Translations under genes and position numbers: made by a program
Shown here: positions 46,223-57,354 of the stretch, one piece after another
Numbering within the stretch: the stretch's first letter is position 1
Layout of the letters: each line of letters opens with the position of its first letter
From: Ophioceras dolichostomum
Taxonomy: Eukaryota; Ascomycota; Sordariomycetes; Magnaporthales; Ophioceraceae
Assembly: GCA_003049485.1 (NCBI GenBank)
Contig: PYST01000022.1
Coordinates: 1-64,000, forward strand
Length of the DNA stretch: 64,000 nt
Direction of reading: 5' to 3'
Notes under the pieces: generated by a model
What the model was told of the DNA's origin: nothing
The model's database searches: none
Seen by the model: only the letters and a program-made list of their open reading frames with translations

Positions 46223-47170
46223 TCCTCTCGGATCACGCCCCATTTTGACGTTCTTGTCGTCGTGCACCTATCGTGAAAAGCTGTGGAGACGGGTGGCTGT
46301 GACGGATCCCTCTACCACGGTGACATGGCGCTCCGCCGGGGCTTGGCTCGGGTAACAAGCAGGGCCAATATCGTCGCGTCTCGTGGCAGCATGCGGCTCC
46401 CTCGGCATTCATTGAGGAAAAGCGCGAGGGCACTGGCGGTCTTCGTCGGCCCGGCGGGCGCGATGTTCCCATGCGGAAGGTGGTAGGGACGGATTTCACC
46501 AGGAATTCCCTGCATGGTAAGAATACGGTTTACGCGGCTATTACGGCGTAACTACTAGTACATACTAGTCTAGTAGTTTCTATTACCTGACAGTATCCAT
46601 TGTTACATACACGCTTGTCGCGTTATGCAAGCGGGGGCAACGGTTTGGTAAGCTGGTATGTCATCGGACCGAGCCCTTGGCGGGAATCCTTCTTACAGCC
46701 CACTCAGGCGGTTAAGACCTAGGAAGCCCTCTGGAAGCCCTATAAACACAGCGAGAAGCGGAATCGTGGTCCGGTCACGCGTGTTGAGAACGCGCGAATC
46801 TCAGCTCTTGGCGAGAACAAATTCTGCACATGCCTGTCGACAACGCATTGGGCTCTCAGCGTAATCTCCCGGGATGGCCTCATTTCAGAGAACGGAGAAT
46901 GCAGTCAGAATCCGCAAGGAAAATTCGAAAGCGTCAGCCAGCTCGTGATGGCACTATGCTATGTCATAGGAGCTGAGGGGCTAGCTGGGAAGAGCTAGTC
47001 AGAGAGAGAACCGAATTGCCTATAAAGCAGCTGGGCCTGTCTCACGATGGTGTCGTTCAAAGTTCTCCTTGTTCTCTCCCAGCCGCACTCGAGCCCTCAG
47101 AGCCTGCTCCCACTACTTGCTCTTGCTCCAACCAGTCCTCCGTTCTCCTGAACATCCGAGCCAGTTCAAG
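46223..47170. other. Intergenic with promoter of the zincin gene
   Basis: No gene is supported. A minus-strand ORF (46312-46515) has some coding-like character but no context or domain. A candidate TATA element lies at 47021. Confidence 0.45.
47021..47026 (+). promoter_or_regulatory. Candidate TATA box of the putative zincin gene
   Basis: TATAAA lies 150 nt upstream of the start codon at 47171, with a C/T-rich leader between them. Confidence 0.45.
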
Positions 47171-48441
47171 ATGCGCCTGTCGACCCTCGCCCTCGCCGCC
47201 CTCGGCTGCGGCGCTGCCACGGCCCTTCTTGACCACCCAGGTCTGTGGCCCAACATGGACTGGGGAGCGTCGGTCCTCAACAGCCTGCCGGCTCCCAGCA
47301 TGACAGTGTACTACTGGAGTCTTGGGGACATGTCCGAGCCGTGCGTCCGGAAGGCGAGGGAGGACGGCAGGGACCCCAAGAACTTCAAGCAGTATTCCGT
47401 GCTGTACGAAGACGTATGTACCGTTGCGCCTTTTGCGCATCTTACCATCTGCTCACACAGTAGTTCTTGGGGGCTGCTTTGCTGACTCGCCCTCCCCTCC
47501 AACTTCTCGTATAGTGCGGCAAGACCTGGCGCATGTGCCTGGAAAACGGCCATCCGACCGACATCAACGAGCTGGCCAAGCGCTTCGGCCGACTGCCGGT
47601 GCGCATGCGGCAGTGGGTCCAGGACGTAATCATCTACTCCTCCGGGGGCGGCGCATACGCCTACGGTGGTCTTATGGTCCTTTTCGGCACATCCGCCACG
47701 ACGCCTGTGATGTTCCACGAGGCCACCCACACGGTCGACTTTGGGGCAAGTTTTCACCCACTCTTTTGGGCCTCATCATCTCAGATCAGGGCCAGCTTCT
47801 TCAGGGCTCCATCGAATGGGATATCGCTAACCGGTGAACATGAGGGCCTGCAGGGTGGCTTTTACTACAACAAGCCGTGGTTCTCTGACTCGGCGGAGTG
47901 GGCGGCGGCTTACAGCCTGGACACTCATGTCCCCGACGAGTACTCCCGCAACAACCAGCACGAGGTACGCAGCTCTGGATCTCTATTTCCCCCTCTCTTC
48001 TCCCACGGGCCTTGCAGCCTCTGCCTGACGCACGCGTCTGGAACAAAAAGAACCTGACAAAGACACCCTGAACCAAAACAGAACCTGGCTGGTTTCCCCG
48101 GCCTGGTCATCAATGACCGCTTCACCAACGGCCAGCTGGTGAGGGACCGGCCCGAGATCTGGAGGATCGGCAACCAGCTCCAGAAGATCGCGGACCAGTG
48201 CGACTGGGGCAGCGTGTACGGCGGCGGCATCCTCACCTGGCACGGCTCAGGCCTGAAGTGCACGCGCCGCTGGGAGGACCAGGCGCCCATCTACCCGCGC
48301 TCCGGAGACGTCGTGCCGAGGCTTCGCAGGAGCATCACCGCCGAGGGCAAGCCGGACGAGGACCTGACTGACATCGCCCTGATCCCCCTGCCGTCGGTGG
48401 ACTCGTATGTCAAGAGCAACTGCACCACTCTCGAAGAGTAG
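47171..48441 (+). CDS. Secreted putative metalloprotein, conidiation-specific protein 13-like (HEATH motif)
   Basis: Exons 47171-47413, 47515-47745, 47854-47964 and 48082-48441 give 314 residues. An 18-residue signal peptide (MRLSTLALAALGCGAATA) marks secretion. FGRLPVRMRQWVQ and VMFHEATHTVDF (residues 146-157) fit the fungal con-13-like family; the HEATH matches the HExxH zinc-binding signature, so a metallopeptidase-like fold is inferred, though proteolysis is unproven. The second intron is unusual: its best donor is GCAAGT (a GC-AG intron), branch CGCTAACC, acceptor CTGCAG. It is 108 nt, free of stops and in phase 0, so retaining it would simply add 36 residues. The other donors are GTATGT and GTACGC. 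The C-terminus is Thr/Asp/Glu-rich. Conidiation-linked expression is inferred from the family only. Confidence 0.8.
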
Positions 48442-49711
48442 GGATAGGGTGTGTTGTTGGGAAGCTGGGCACGAAAAAGAATGTTGATGATGACTCACTT
48501 CTCTTCTTTGTCACTCGTTCGTACTTTTACGCTGGCCAGCGTTATGTTAATATTACTTTACGTCAAGCGCAGATGAGCTTGGGTACATACTTATCGAAAG
48601 AGCATATACTATTCCATGCGAGTGGTCGAATGTGGTAGCAGAAGAAGGCGTGATAATCGAAAGGGTACAGAGATGCGAGGGATACCGACGTTCCTCGCCG
48701 GGGTGGACAGAGAGAGGCTAAATAAGGATTAGAGGGCTGAATGTCGTAGGGCGGTCCTTACGTAGGCCTATTCCCGTCGCACGCAATCGATCTCGGCCGA
48801 AAGATGGCTCAAATAGGCCGACAAGCACCGAAGAATTGGCGAGAAAACTACCAACAAGCTTACCTCCGAGCCGGCGCTGCGACGGCCCTGTTTGCGGACG
48901 TGGAGACTGTTTGATGGCGCAGACAGACTGGAGTTGGATGGCAGAAGGCCAGGGGCACCTACCAGGCACGACCCCGCTGCAACGAAATAAACCCCAAAGG
49001 CTCATCACTTCCTACCTCTTAACAGAAATGGGTTCGAGAGCTGAGATGCACCATGACCACGCTAGGCGATAGGTGGAAATTAGCTTCTCGGCCAGTGGTT
49101 CAGCTCCTCGCCAACCGAAATCGTTCAGCCGGCGAGGAAGTTCTTGGGACTTGGGGACGAGGAGAGACGGGAGGCAAAGCAGGGGAAGAATGAAAGGGTT
49201 GCTTTGAACGGTGACTCCCAGATTGGCGGGTGCAGATAACATACTTCTTTTCTCTCCGCTGTTTAAGTACATGAAGTTCACGAAGGCCCTTGCAGCTGAG
49301 CTATTTCCGCAAGTCGTGTCAGCCAGCTATCAGCCAGCTGGCAGGGGAGCGTCGGCGTGCTCAATGCATTGAGATTGTTAGGCGCACGGCTCTTCCAGCG
49401 CTCGACCTGATGTCTTCCCTCCCCGCATGAGTCAACCACAACCACCGCCAGCCTTACTACGATCCTTTTTTGAGTCACCCCGTTCACCTCGTTTGGAGAT
49501 GGATATGAATATTTAAGCTGAATTTCATCTCTTGTTGGCATCGCTCTTCTTCTCGGGTTTTTCTCCTTTTCTTATCTCCATCAATTGCGACCACTCTGCC
49601 AGGGGATTGTCTTGCTCGTCCTACTGGAGACGGAATCATCACTCAATTATCACTGCCCCCATCCATCTCCTGGCATAGGTCAATCAATACCTACCTAGGT
49701 ATCCTACAACC
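48442..49711. other. Intergenic
   Basis: No supported coding sequence. The last 300 nt has C/T-rich sequence and the motif TACCTACCTAGGTA (49689-49702), ending 9 nt before the next start codon. Minus-strand ORFs of 80-96 codons are unsupported. Confidence 0.5.
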
Positions 49712-52700
49712 ATGGCCGACGCGACTGCTGAAAGCGGCCAGGCGGTTGCAGGTCCATATGACCTCCTGATTGTCACAGACGCCACCCTCTCGATGGGCAA
49801 GTACCTGGAGTCACTGACGCAGTCGCTCCCGGAGATCATCCGCATCTCGGCATTGACCGGATGCTTCGCGAGGGTCGGCGTAGTCGCGTACCGGGACTAC
49901 TGCGACGACAAGCTGGCCGAGTGGTCTGGGTGGCACGGCATCGACAAGGGCGAGGAGGGAGAGAAGCATAAAGACAAGACTATCTCCAGGGAAGAGCTGT
50001 TCCGCTTCGTCGCCCAACTCAAGCCGGACGGCGGAGGAGACTGGCCCGAAGCTGCAAAGACCGGCCTAGCGGAAGCCTACAGCCACATGCGCACCGAGGC
50101 CAAGACAGTCATGCTGTTCTATGCCGACGCGCCCCCGCACACCGCCGCTACTGGCGGCGAAAACAGGGGCAGCGAGAGGCTTGCCCTCAGGAAGGCCGAC
50201 TCCTACGGTGGCACCGGCCATCTCTTCATGGACTGGATCAACGCAGCGCACACCCTCCGGGCGGGACCGAAGATGTGCAAGGTCTTCTGCATCATCGGCA
50301 ACGAGCTCGTCGACACGCTGGCGCCGTTCGTGCTCCTCTCGTCCCGCACCCGTGGAACGTGCATCAAGATCCCCGAGGAGAAGACGAGCTTCCCGGCCGT
50401 GATCTCCGAGCTCAGCGTCGGCATCCTACTCGCGTGGATGGGGTTCGAGAAGGAGCAGAGCAAGATGCTGGGCAAGTCGGCCGTCATCAGCGAGGCGATC
50501 GTGTGCCGCTACAAGGACAAGAAGAACCTTGCGGACGTCAAGGCCGAGACGGACGAGTCGTCCCAGCCGTTCATGGTCTACCGCGACACCAAGCCACTCT
50601 GCGCCAAGGTGGCGGCCAACATCGACCAGACGGCGGTCCCCCTCGCGTCGCTGAAGAAGCACGTGCACACCCGCCCGGCGATCGAGGACTTCTCGAAGCA
50701 GTACCTCGCCGACCCGGCCTACCGCGCGCTCGTGGTCGATCAGTTGAGCGAGATCATCGCCAACGACGTGGCCGCCATCGCTGTGAACCCCATCTTCGGC
50801 AGCCTGTGGCGCACCGTCTGTAACGACAGGGGCAACGAGGCGCGCGACAAGCTGGTCCAGAGCTTCGGCGCCGCCGTTGACAAGATCGCCGATCCGGAGC
50901 GCAAGAAGCACATGCGGGAGTGGCTCGAGGCTTCGTACGACTACGAGGCCGAGATCCTAGAGCTCATCGAAGCCGTGCCTGAGGCGGAGCGGTTCCCGTG
51001 CGTGTATCTCGACCCGACAATCGACTTCACGAAGAAGCCTGCTCCTGCTCCACCTACTGCCACCGATGCAGGCGCTGCCAGTGAGGAGCACGAAGTTGAG
51101 CAAGCCGAGGAAGCGGCCGCGTTTAAGTTCACCCGAGATGAGCTCCTGGAGATAGGCAGGTCATGCGACCCCCGCATCCTCCGACGTCTGGGTCGCGTCC
51201 TGACGAGCCTGACCTACGTGGAGTCTAAGGACAGGCTCCCAGCCCACATCGGTTCTGTGTCCGAGAAGAACGTCCCGCGAATCCCCATGGCGCTCGCAGA
51301 CGCGAAACATAAGCGGAAGTTCTGGAAGGTGCTGCTGCACACAGTCCTCCCCGGCACGATGCTCTCAGCGCGCCCGGCAGCTCTTCTAGCGGCCCTCAGC
51401 CTGCGCATGGGCATGGCGCCGCTCAGGGCCGCCGCTGATGCCGAGATGGTGCTCTGGACTGAGAGGTGGAACACCGTCGACTTCCCAGAGACGTGGAACG
51501 CTAGCTGCCTCAACCTGCTTCTCGAGGCCGACGCCGACTTCCGGAAGCGTCATCACACCAGCGCCGCTGCCGCTGCCAATACCGTCAACAGGGGAGAAAC
51601 CGGCGGCGAGAAGAAGTCTGTAGACCAGGAGAAGCAGCAGCCAACCCCATCATCGCTCCTCAAGGCCTCCGACCGCCGCCTCTTCCGCGCCCTCGTCAAC
51701 TACGTCATGCTGGAGCGCAACATGCGCACCACCCTCCCCGCCATTGTGGGCTGGACGCCCGAGAAGACCAAGTCCGTCACTGGCCCCGTCGTGACGTGCA
51801 AGAGGTGCTCCTACAAGCGCTCGGTCACCATCATGGGCGACGGTGGTGGGCAAGGTCAAGGTCAGCAAAGCGCTGGTGTCTGCGGCATCTGCCTGGCCGA
51901 AGACCAGGTGGTGCCCGAGGAGCGGCGCAAGTTCGTGCACTCGGACGTCTCTCCCACGCACGACGAGTCCACCTCACTATGCTGGGTCGAGTGCAGCGCG
52001 CAGGCCTGTCGCGCGCAGTACGTCGTCTACCACGAGAAGAGCCTCAACGTACGGCCCAAGTGCCACTACTGCCGCCTCGTGGGTAAGCCCGGTACAGCGC
52101 CTACGGTGGAGTGCACGAAGTGTCTGAACAGGGTTATCTGGCCTAAGGCGTATCGTGCTTCTCTCGGTTTCGACGCCGCGAAGTACGAGTGTCCCGCCTG
52201 CACGGCTAGCGAGATCAAGACTACCGTCGAAGTCGAGACTACGCCCGCCCAGCTGGCCGCGGAGAACGGCACGGCCTGGCTGCTGCGGAACGACGGACAG
52301 AAGATCCCGGAGCCGTTCAACGGCCGGTCTATGTTCCACCTCGTCAGCAACCTCAAAGAAGGCGGGACGGAGGACTTCGCTGCGCGCGTGGAGGTCCTCC
52401 CCTTCGCATCAGCATCAGCCACAGCATCAGGATCCAGTGACAAGACCCAACAGACCTCCAAGAAGTCCGCCAAAGCGTCGTCTGTCCCAGTCCCCGCCCT
52501 GACCAACCGCGGCAAACCAATCCACAACGCCCCCTTCCTCCTGACCAGCCTCCAAACCTGGATCCTCTCCCGCCGCACCCAATCCGGCACCTGCACCCTC
52601 TGCTTCTCCCCGCTCCGCAAGGACCTCCTCCGCCTCTCCTGCGGCCGCTCCGGCTGCCACCAGCGTATCTGCGCGCCCTGCCACGGCGGCTGGTACCTTC

Positions 52701-53308
52701 AGAACCGTGCAGGCGCGATCCTCAACCCCGCGGCCCTCACCTGTCCATTCTGCCGACGGCTTCCCGCGCCGTCCGCGCTGCCGGCCGCGGTGGCGGCGCT
52801 GGGCGGCGTGAGGGACATGCTTGTCGACAACGGGGGAGGGTGGATCTACGCGTGGTGCGAGGCGTGCGGCGAGGCGAAGCGGTATGTTGAGAGGGTGTGT
52901 GCTGCTGGCGCGCCGGCGGAGGTGGAGGGGCGGCGGTGCGGGGAGTGCGAGGAGGCGGAGCTGGCGGCGCTGGTGGCTGCTGAGGAAGCCGCCGCTGCTG
53001 CCGCTGATGCCGCGGAGGCGGAGAGGCTGCGGGCGGCGAGGGTGCAGCGGGTGAGGCAGCTGGTGAGGCCGTGTCCGGGGTGCGGGGTCGCGACGCAGAA
53101 GATCTCGGGGTGTAACCACATCACGTGTCCGTGTGGGATGCACTGGTGCTATCTGTGTGGGAAGGGGAGCATCGAGGATGACCCGTATGGGCATATTGGG
53201 AGGGAGCACGGCGGGATGTATGATACTGAGGGGTTCGAGGGGAACTTTGAGTTCTTCGTGGGGGATGTGCCGGCTGATGGGGATGAGTCTGGGTCGGACT
53301 ATGAGTGA
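49712..53308 (+). CDS. vWA-domain RING-between-RING E3 ubiquitin ligase-like protein
   Basis: Single exon, 1198 residues. Residues 15-240 form a von Willebrand factor A domain: the MIDAS-type DATLSMG strand and GGGDWPEAAKTGL are seen. A long central region follows with a first Cys cluster (CKRCSYKR, CGICLAE, CHYCRLV, CTKCLN, CPACTA at about 690-835). At the C-terminus, CTLCFSPLRKDLLRLSC with CAPC and CPFC (about 958-1017) reads as RING1. CEACGEAK with CGEC (about 1048-1085) reads as the in-between-RING. CPGCGVATQKISGCNHITC with CGMHWCYLC (about 1120-1150) reads as the Rcat/RING2 domain with a candidate catalytic Cys in GCNH. In RBR ligases ubiquitin passes through this cysteine. The vWA plus RBR arrangement suggests a protein-interaction-directed ubiquitin ligase. 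Substrates are unknown. An Ala-rich helix (EEAAAAAADAAEAERLRAAR) separates IBR and Rcat. Confidence 0.88.
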   Translation: MADATAESGQAVAGPYDLLIVTDATLSMGKYLESLTQSLPEIIRISALTGCFARVGVVAYRDYCDDKLAEWSGWHGIDKGEEGEKHKDKTISREELFRFVAQLKPDGGGDWPEAAKTGLAEAYSHMRTEAKTVMLFYADAPPHTAATGGENRGSERLALRKADSYGGTGHLFMDWINAAHTLRAGPKMCKVFCIIGNELVDTLAPFVLLSSRTRGTCIKIPEEKTSFPAVISELSVGILLAWMGFEKEQSKMLGKSAVISEAIVCRYKDKKNLADVKAETDESSQPFMVYRDTKPLCAKVAANIDQTAVPLASLKKHVHTRPAIEDFSKQYLADPAYRALVVDQLSEIIANDVAAIAVNPIFGSLWRTVCNDRGNEARDKLVQSFGAAVDKIADPERKKHMREWLEASYDYEAEILELIEAVPEAERFPCVYLDPTIDFTKKPAPAPPTATDAGAASEEHEVEQAEEAAAFKFTRDELLEIGRSCDPRILRRLGRVLTSLTYVESKDRLPAHIGSVSEKNVPRIPMALADAKHKRKFWKVLLHTVLPGTMLSARPAALLAALSLRMGMAPLRAAADAEMVLWTERWNTVDFPETWNASCLNLLLEADADFRKRHHTSAAAAANTVNRGETGGEKKSVDQEKQQPTPSSLLKASDRRLFRALVNYVMLERNMRTTLPAIVGWTPEKTKSVTGPVVTCKRCSYKRSVTIMGDGGGQGQGQQSAGVCGICLAEDQVVPEERRKFVHSDVSPTHDESTSLCWVECSAQACRAQYVVYHEKSLNVRPKCHYCRLVGKPGTAPTVECTKCLNRVIWPKAYRASLGFDAAKYECPACTASEIKTTVEVETTPAQLAAENGTAWLLRNDGQKIPEPFNGRSMFHLVSNLKEGGTEDFAARVEVLPFASASATASGSSDKTQQTSKKSAKASSVPVPALTNRGKPIHNAPFLLTSLQTWILSRRTQSGTCTLCFSPLRKDLLRLSCGRSGCHQRICAPCHGGWYLQNRAGAILNPAALTCPFCRRLPAPSALPAAVAALGGVRDMLVDNGGGWIYAWCEACGEAKRYVERVCAAGAPAEVEGRRCGECEEAELAALVAAEEAAAAAADAAEAERLRAARVQRVRQLVRPCPGCGVATQKISGCNHITCPCGMHWCYLCGKGSIEDDPYGHIGREHGGMYDTEGFEGNFEFFVGDVPADGDESGSDYE

Positions 53309-56300
53309 TGATGACTTGGTATCTACCCACTTGAAGAGGGTTTGGATGTGAATAGTGCGCAGTGCGTGTAAGTGCCTCTGTGTGCCTTGCAATAATTAGG
53401 CTGTTACTTCGTAGGCTATTAGTTGCGAGCGAGCCAATCATTCATAATACGAAAGCAAATATCGGAGCGGGTGTCGATAGCTCCCGAAATGCTCATCAGC
53501 AACACGTCAGTTCCTCTCCTGGCTTCCTACCCTCTGCAGCCCCGACACTAGCCGGTGTGATTAGACCAAGCCGGACGTGGACTTGAATCGCCGGCGGTAG
53601 CGTTCATGATCCTGAGGGATTCGCCTGTTCAACATCCGACCGCTTATGTCCCGGAGCCCGCCGATGACAGAGCCCCTGAGGCTGGCTCCACAGAATATAA
53701 TGCCCGAGAAGTGGGACAAATATTGTGGACTAGTGGCCCGGGAAGAAATAAAAGGTGAGGTGAGTCTACTTAAGCCGTGAACCACTCCTATCACCTCGGA
53801 CGGAATGTGAGAAAGTCAGGTTGATATATTTATCCTCGGGAGACCGTCTGGTGAGTTCTCCTCTTAGTCTCCACCGATTTTGGCTCACTGGCTACAAGGG
53901 AATCAGCCTCTTGGCGCCTAGACGTAGAGAAAGCAAGTCTTTCATATAGGTGAGCGGTTTGAATGACACATTCTCAGATTCCCAGCAACTTTTGGTTCAT
54001 GTCGATGGCTTCGGCCCGAAGGCTTGGGCTGAGGGCGGAGGCTGCGACATTCCAGCACGGCACGCAGTATCTGGGCATCGCTCTCTCATAGTAACCGCGT
54101 TTTTGCTACAATTTGTGCTTAGGTTTCAACTTGGCGAGGGAGAAAAGGGGGAAAGCAGACAGTGAAACAGTCGACGCTAACAACGTGGCCATAGCCAAGC
54201 AGAACTCCGCTGGCTTGCGTCTTTTCACCCGCAACGTCCTGGGCAACTCAACCAGGCGTTGTTGATGCGATCGATGGTGACACAAATAACGCGGCCGAAA
54301 TCGGCCTCGTTGGGCTTGTGTATCCTTCGGCCTGACGCGCGCGCCGATAGAAAAGCAAACCAGGAATGCTGCGAGTGATATCTGATAGAAGCACTGAGAT
54401 CACCCGAGTCCACGTGACAACCCCCGTCCTGCACCCCCAAAGCCGCCTTGGCACAAGGGGTGTGGGAGGTAACCCTGGGAGGGAGCCGTGGAACGGGTGA
54501 TAGGCCGCGGCGCAGTCCCGGGCTGTCTGTCAGTCGCTAGAAGTGGCCGCCTCTCTTTGGCCCGCCGCAGTTGCAGCCGGGTCGAATGTTTTTTTCGCCT
54601 TACCTCACTCCGACCAAAGCTGAACTCTCGGCTCGGGTGATGAGGCAGAGAGAAGCGGTCAAGTGGAAGAAATAAAATAGATTTACATAAAAAATGTGCG
54701 GCTCAACGCCAGACCTTAGACCGGTGCTGAGGCCGATTGGCCCTCACCAACGTGATTTCCTCCCGCTGAGGACAGATTGCACGCTGCAATGCGGCAGAGT
54801 CGTCCAAGGCATCCCGCCATGGCGGCAGGAGAGCCTCATTCCGTCCTCCCGTGGCGTATGCGACACCTTGTCCAGGTAACTGGACTTGGATAAGGCATCG
54901 ACAGTGGGGGGCTTCGCCGACAACGGAGAGCAGCGTCGCGAGACCAGACTTTCAATTGTCGCAAGTGAGGCATATTATTGTCCTCCGTCTGACGAAGATG
55001 CTCGCCATTGCGGCCTGATGATTGAACACTGTTGAGCGTGATGTTAACGGTGACGATGACGATGGGTGAGGGTTCATCAGCAAGCTGAGGTTTGGCGATC
55101 GCAAGCCCCTTCACATGTTGTGAAGGACTTTCATTGAAGGAAAAAGGGGGAAGATCGCAGTTTCTCTCACCGAAGAGAATAAAAACATCGCAGCTCAAAC
55201 CATCCGAGGAGGTCGGTGATCCGAACAGGCTCGCCATAACGGTCGGTCCAGCGACCGCTCACTCACCTGGCGGGGGGCACTGGTTTCGGTTGTTTGTGAG
55301 CTGTCGGATTTTAAATCGTGTCGGCCAGGCCCGACGTTAAAAAGCAGCCAAGTCGGCTCATGGGTGTCGTCAGCAATACGCAGTGCCAGGATCGGTCAAA
55401 TCAGGCGTTCGGGCTTCAGCGCCTTGGCAGGTGGCCAGGCCTAGACCTTTAAACTCCCTGGATCGAATCTTAATCGCGATCCGGGAGCGACAGCAATACC
55501 TCGCAACGAACAGCTCGCGATAGTTGAAAGCAAAAAAGGTCAGCCACAGGGAAGAAAGGACGAGGCTAAATAGGTGTTGACAATTGATTGCGATCGTGGA
55601 TCCCTTTCTCTCCCGAAGATTCTAAAAACAGTGCCCGCAAAATCAAATACAGAAAGCCCGTGATGATCACCTGCATGAGAACGCTGGCGAACGCGAAGAA
55701 CGAGCTGCAGAATGTTCGCATTTCCAGGGGAAAGCCACCTGCAATAATACGAACATCCCTGTGGCACAAAATTCTAGCGATCAGATGCGCTGGGCGATAG
55801 CCTATGAGCCGAGCCACCACACGCCAAAATCCGGAGCCGAATGCCAGCTCCCACTCTCCCCTCTGGTCGCGTGGGGAGACTGAACAGCGGAAAGGGGGTC
55901 CGTCATCGGCCCTGGCCTCGACCTCATTATAGGCCATGGAATTGTTCCCGGCTTGCCGCCGGTCCCCTCACCTGCTTTTCTAGCCATCCACTCCCAATCC
56001 AAACCAGGACAGGCAACTCGCCGCCGCACCACATTCACCGAAGTAGAATCTTCCAGGCGGCTGGGCGCACAAATGCCACGTTCCAGCGCCAGCTAGCACC
56101 CGCGGCTCCCTGGGATTCCCCTGTGCCTGGCGGCAAATGTGCGTTTTACCGCCTTTTCGCCCACCTCCGACGGGTGTGATGGTCTAGACCTGGCTGTCCC
56201 CCCATCATGTTGTTTTTCCCCTGCCGAGGCCTTTTCGTGGCATTTTGTGCGGACTGCAACTGCTGGGCCACAAACTGCTCCTTCTTCAACTTGTCAGCTT

Positions 56301-57354
56301 CGGCTGTATCGATTGCCTTCAAATGAAACAACTACCAGCTAGGCTGATTGCCAATGTCCAATACCAGCAAGTTGAGGCGAACAAATCTTCGCAGAGCCGG
56401 GCAGGTACCAACCACCTCTTCGAGGAAGGGACCTCTCAAGGCGACGGCCCGAATTGAGGCAATATGAAGCATCGAGGAATCGTCGAGGAATTATCAGGGA
56501 ATCGTCAAGGTCGTGCTACAAGCACCAGACCTCAAAGCGATAGCGGAAGTTTAGCATTCAACACGAATCTTGACGGGATTGATTCCAGTGTTTGATCACC
56601 CCAAACACCTTGCAGAGCCTCCCACCCTCCCTTCTTCAAATCCCACGCAGCTCGCCAGCAGCACATGTAGTGAGGGTGGCCAGTGCCACCACGCCGAGCA
56701 GTGCCACCCACGAAATCGAAATGGAAGGACCCGACGAGCGGGAAGCATCCCACCCACCACCAGTTCAGGCAGGCTTACCCAGCCTGCAGTGCCTACTACG
56801 GAATAGCGCTCACCATGTTCCAGCCGGCGATCTGCGGCCGCCCAAAGCAGCCCATTCGCCAGGGCCATTTTCTCTTTCCATGGGAAAAAAAGAAGTGGGA
56901 TCCCGCGGGAGGGAGGGATCGTGATCGGTCTGCCTCGATCGGGAGTGTAACCTCTCCAAAACAACACCACTCCAGCTTGGCACCGCGACCACCCGGGGCC
57001 CGGTTTACGGTCGCCAGCATGGACGTCGTCGAATGGCTCCGGACATTCTTTTGAGCCTTTCGGGGAGCAGCAGTGCCTCAATTTCGACGAGGATTATATA
57101 TCTTCGTGAAGGGCTGTTCTGGAAGCCCACTGAATCTCGTTACTTTTTTACCAGCATCATCATCATCACCACAAAACCCACCATCATCCTTCGGCCTTAC
57201 TCATCTATAGCTCCAGCCTTACAGCAATAGCTTCAGAATCTCCATCTTGATCACCACCATCCGTGACTCAGTTATACATCTGAAACCAAAAACCTCTCCT
57301 ATTCACTTCTAATCCCACTCTCACAACCGCCCCGCAATCACGAACAACACAAAA
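53309..57354. other. Long intergenic region (about 4 kb)
   Basis: The longest gap in the window. ORFs are all below about 160 codons, overlap on both strands and lack domains or splice-site support. The 123-codon minus ORF at 55566-55937 encodes one hydrophobic stretch but no more. The last 250 nt is C/T- and A-rich, with a TATATA element (about 57095) in front of the aquaporin gene. Confidence 0.5.

Noticed and set aside
46312..46515. Possible minus-strand gene fragment disrupted by the LINE
   Set aside because: Removing the insertion does not restore a longer frame across the target site, so disruption of a gene is not supported.
55566..55937. Minus-strand 123-codon ORF with one hydrophobic stretch
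   Set aside because: Single short ORF in a 4-kb gap, without introns, promoter context or recognisable family. Kept as an open possibility only.
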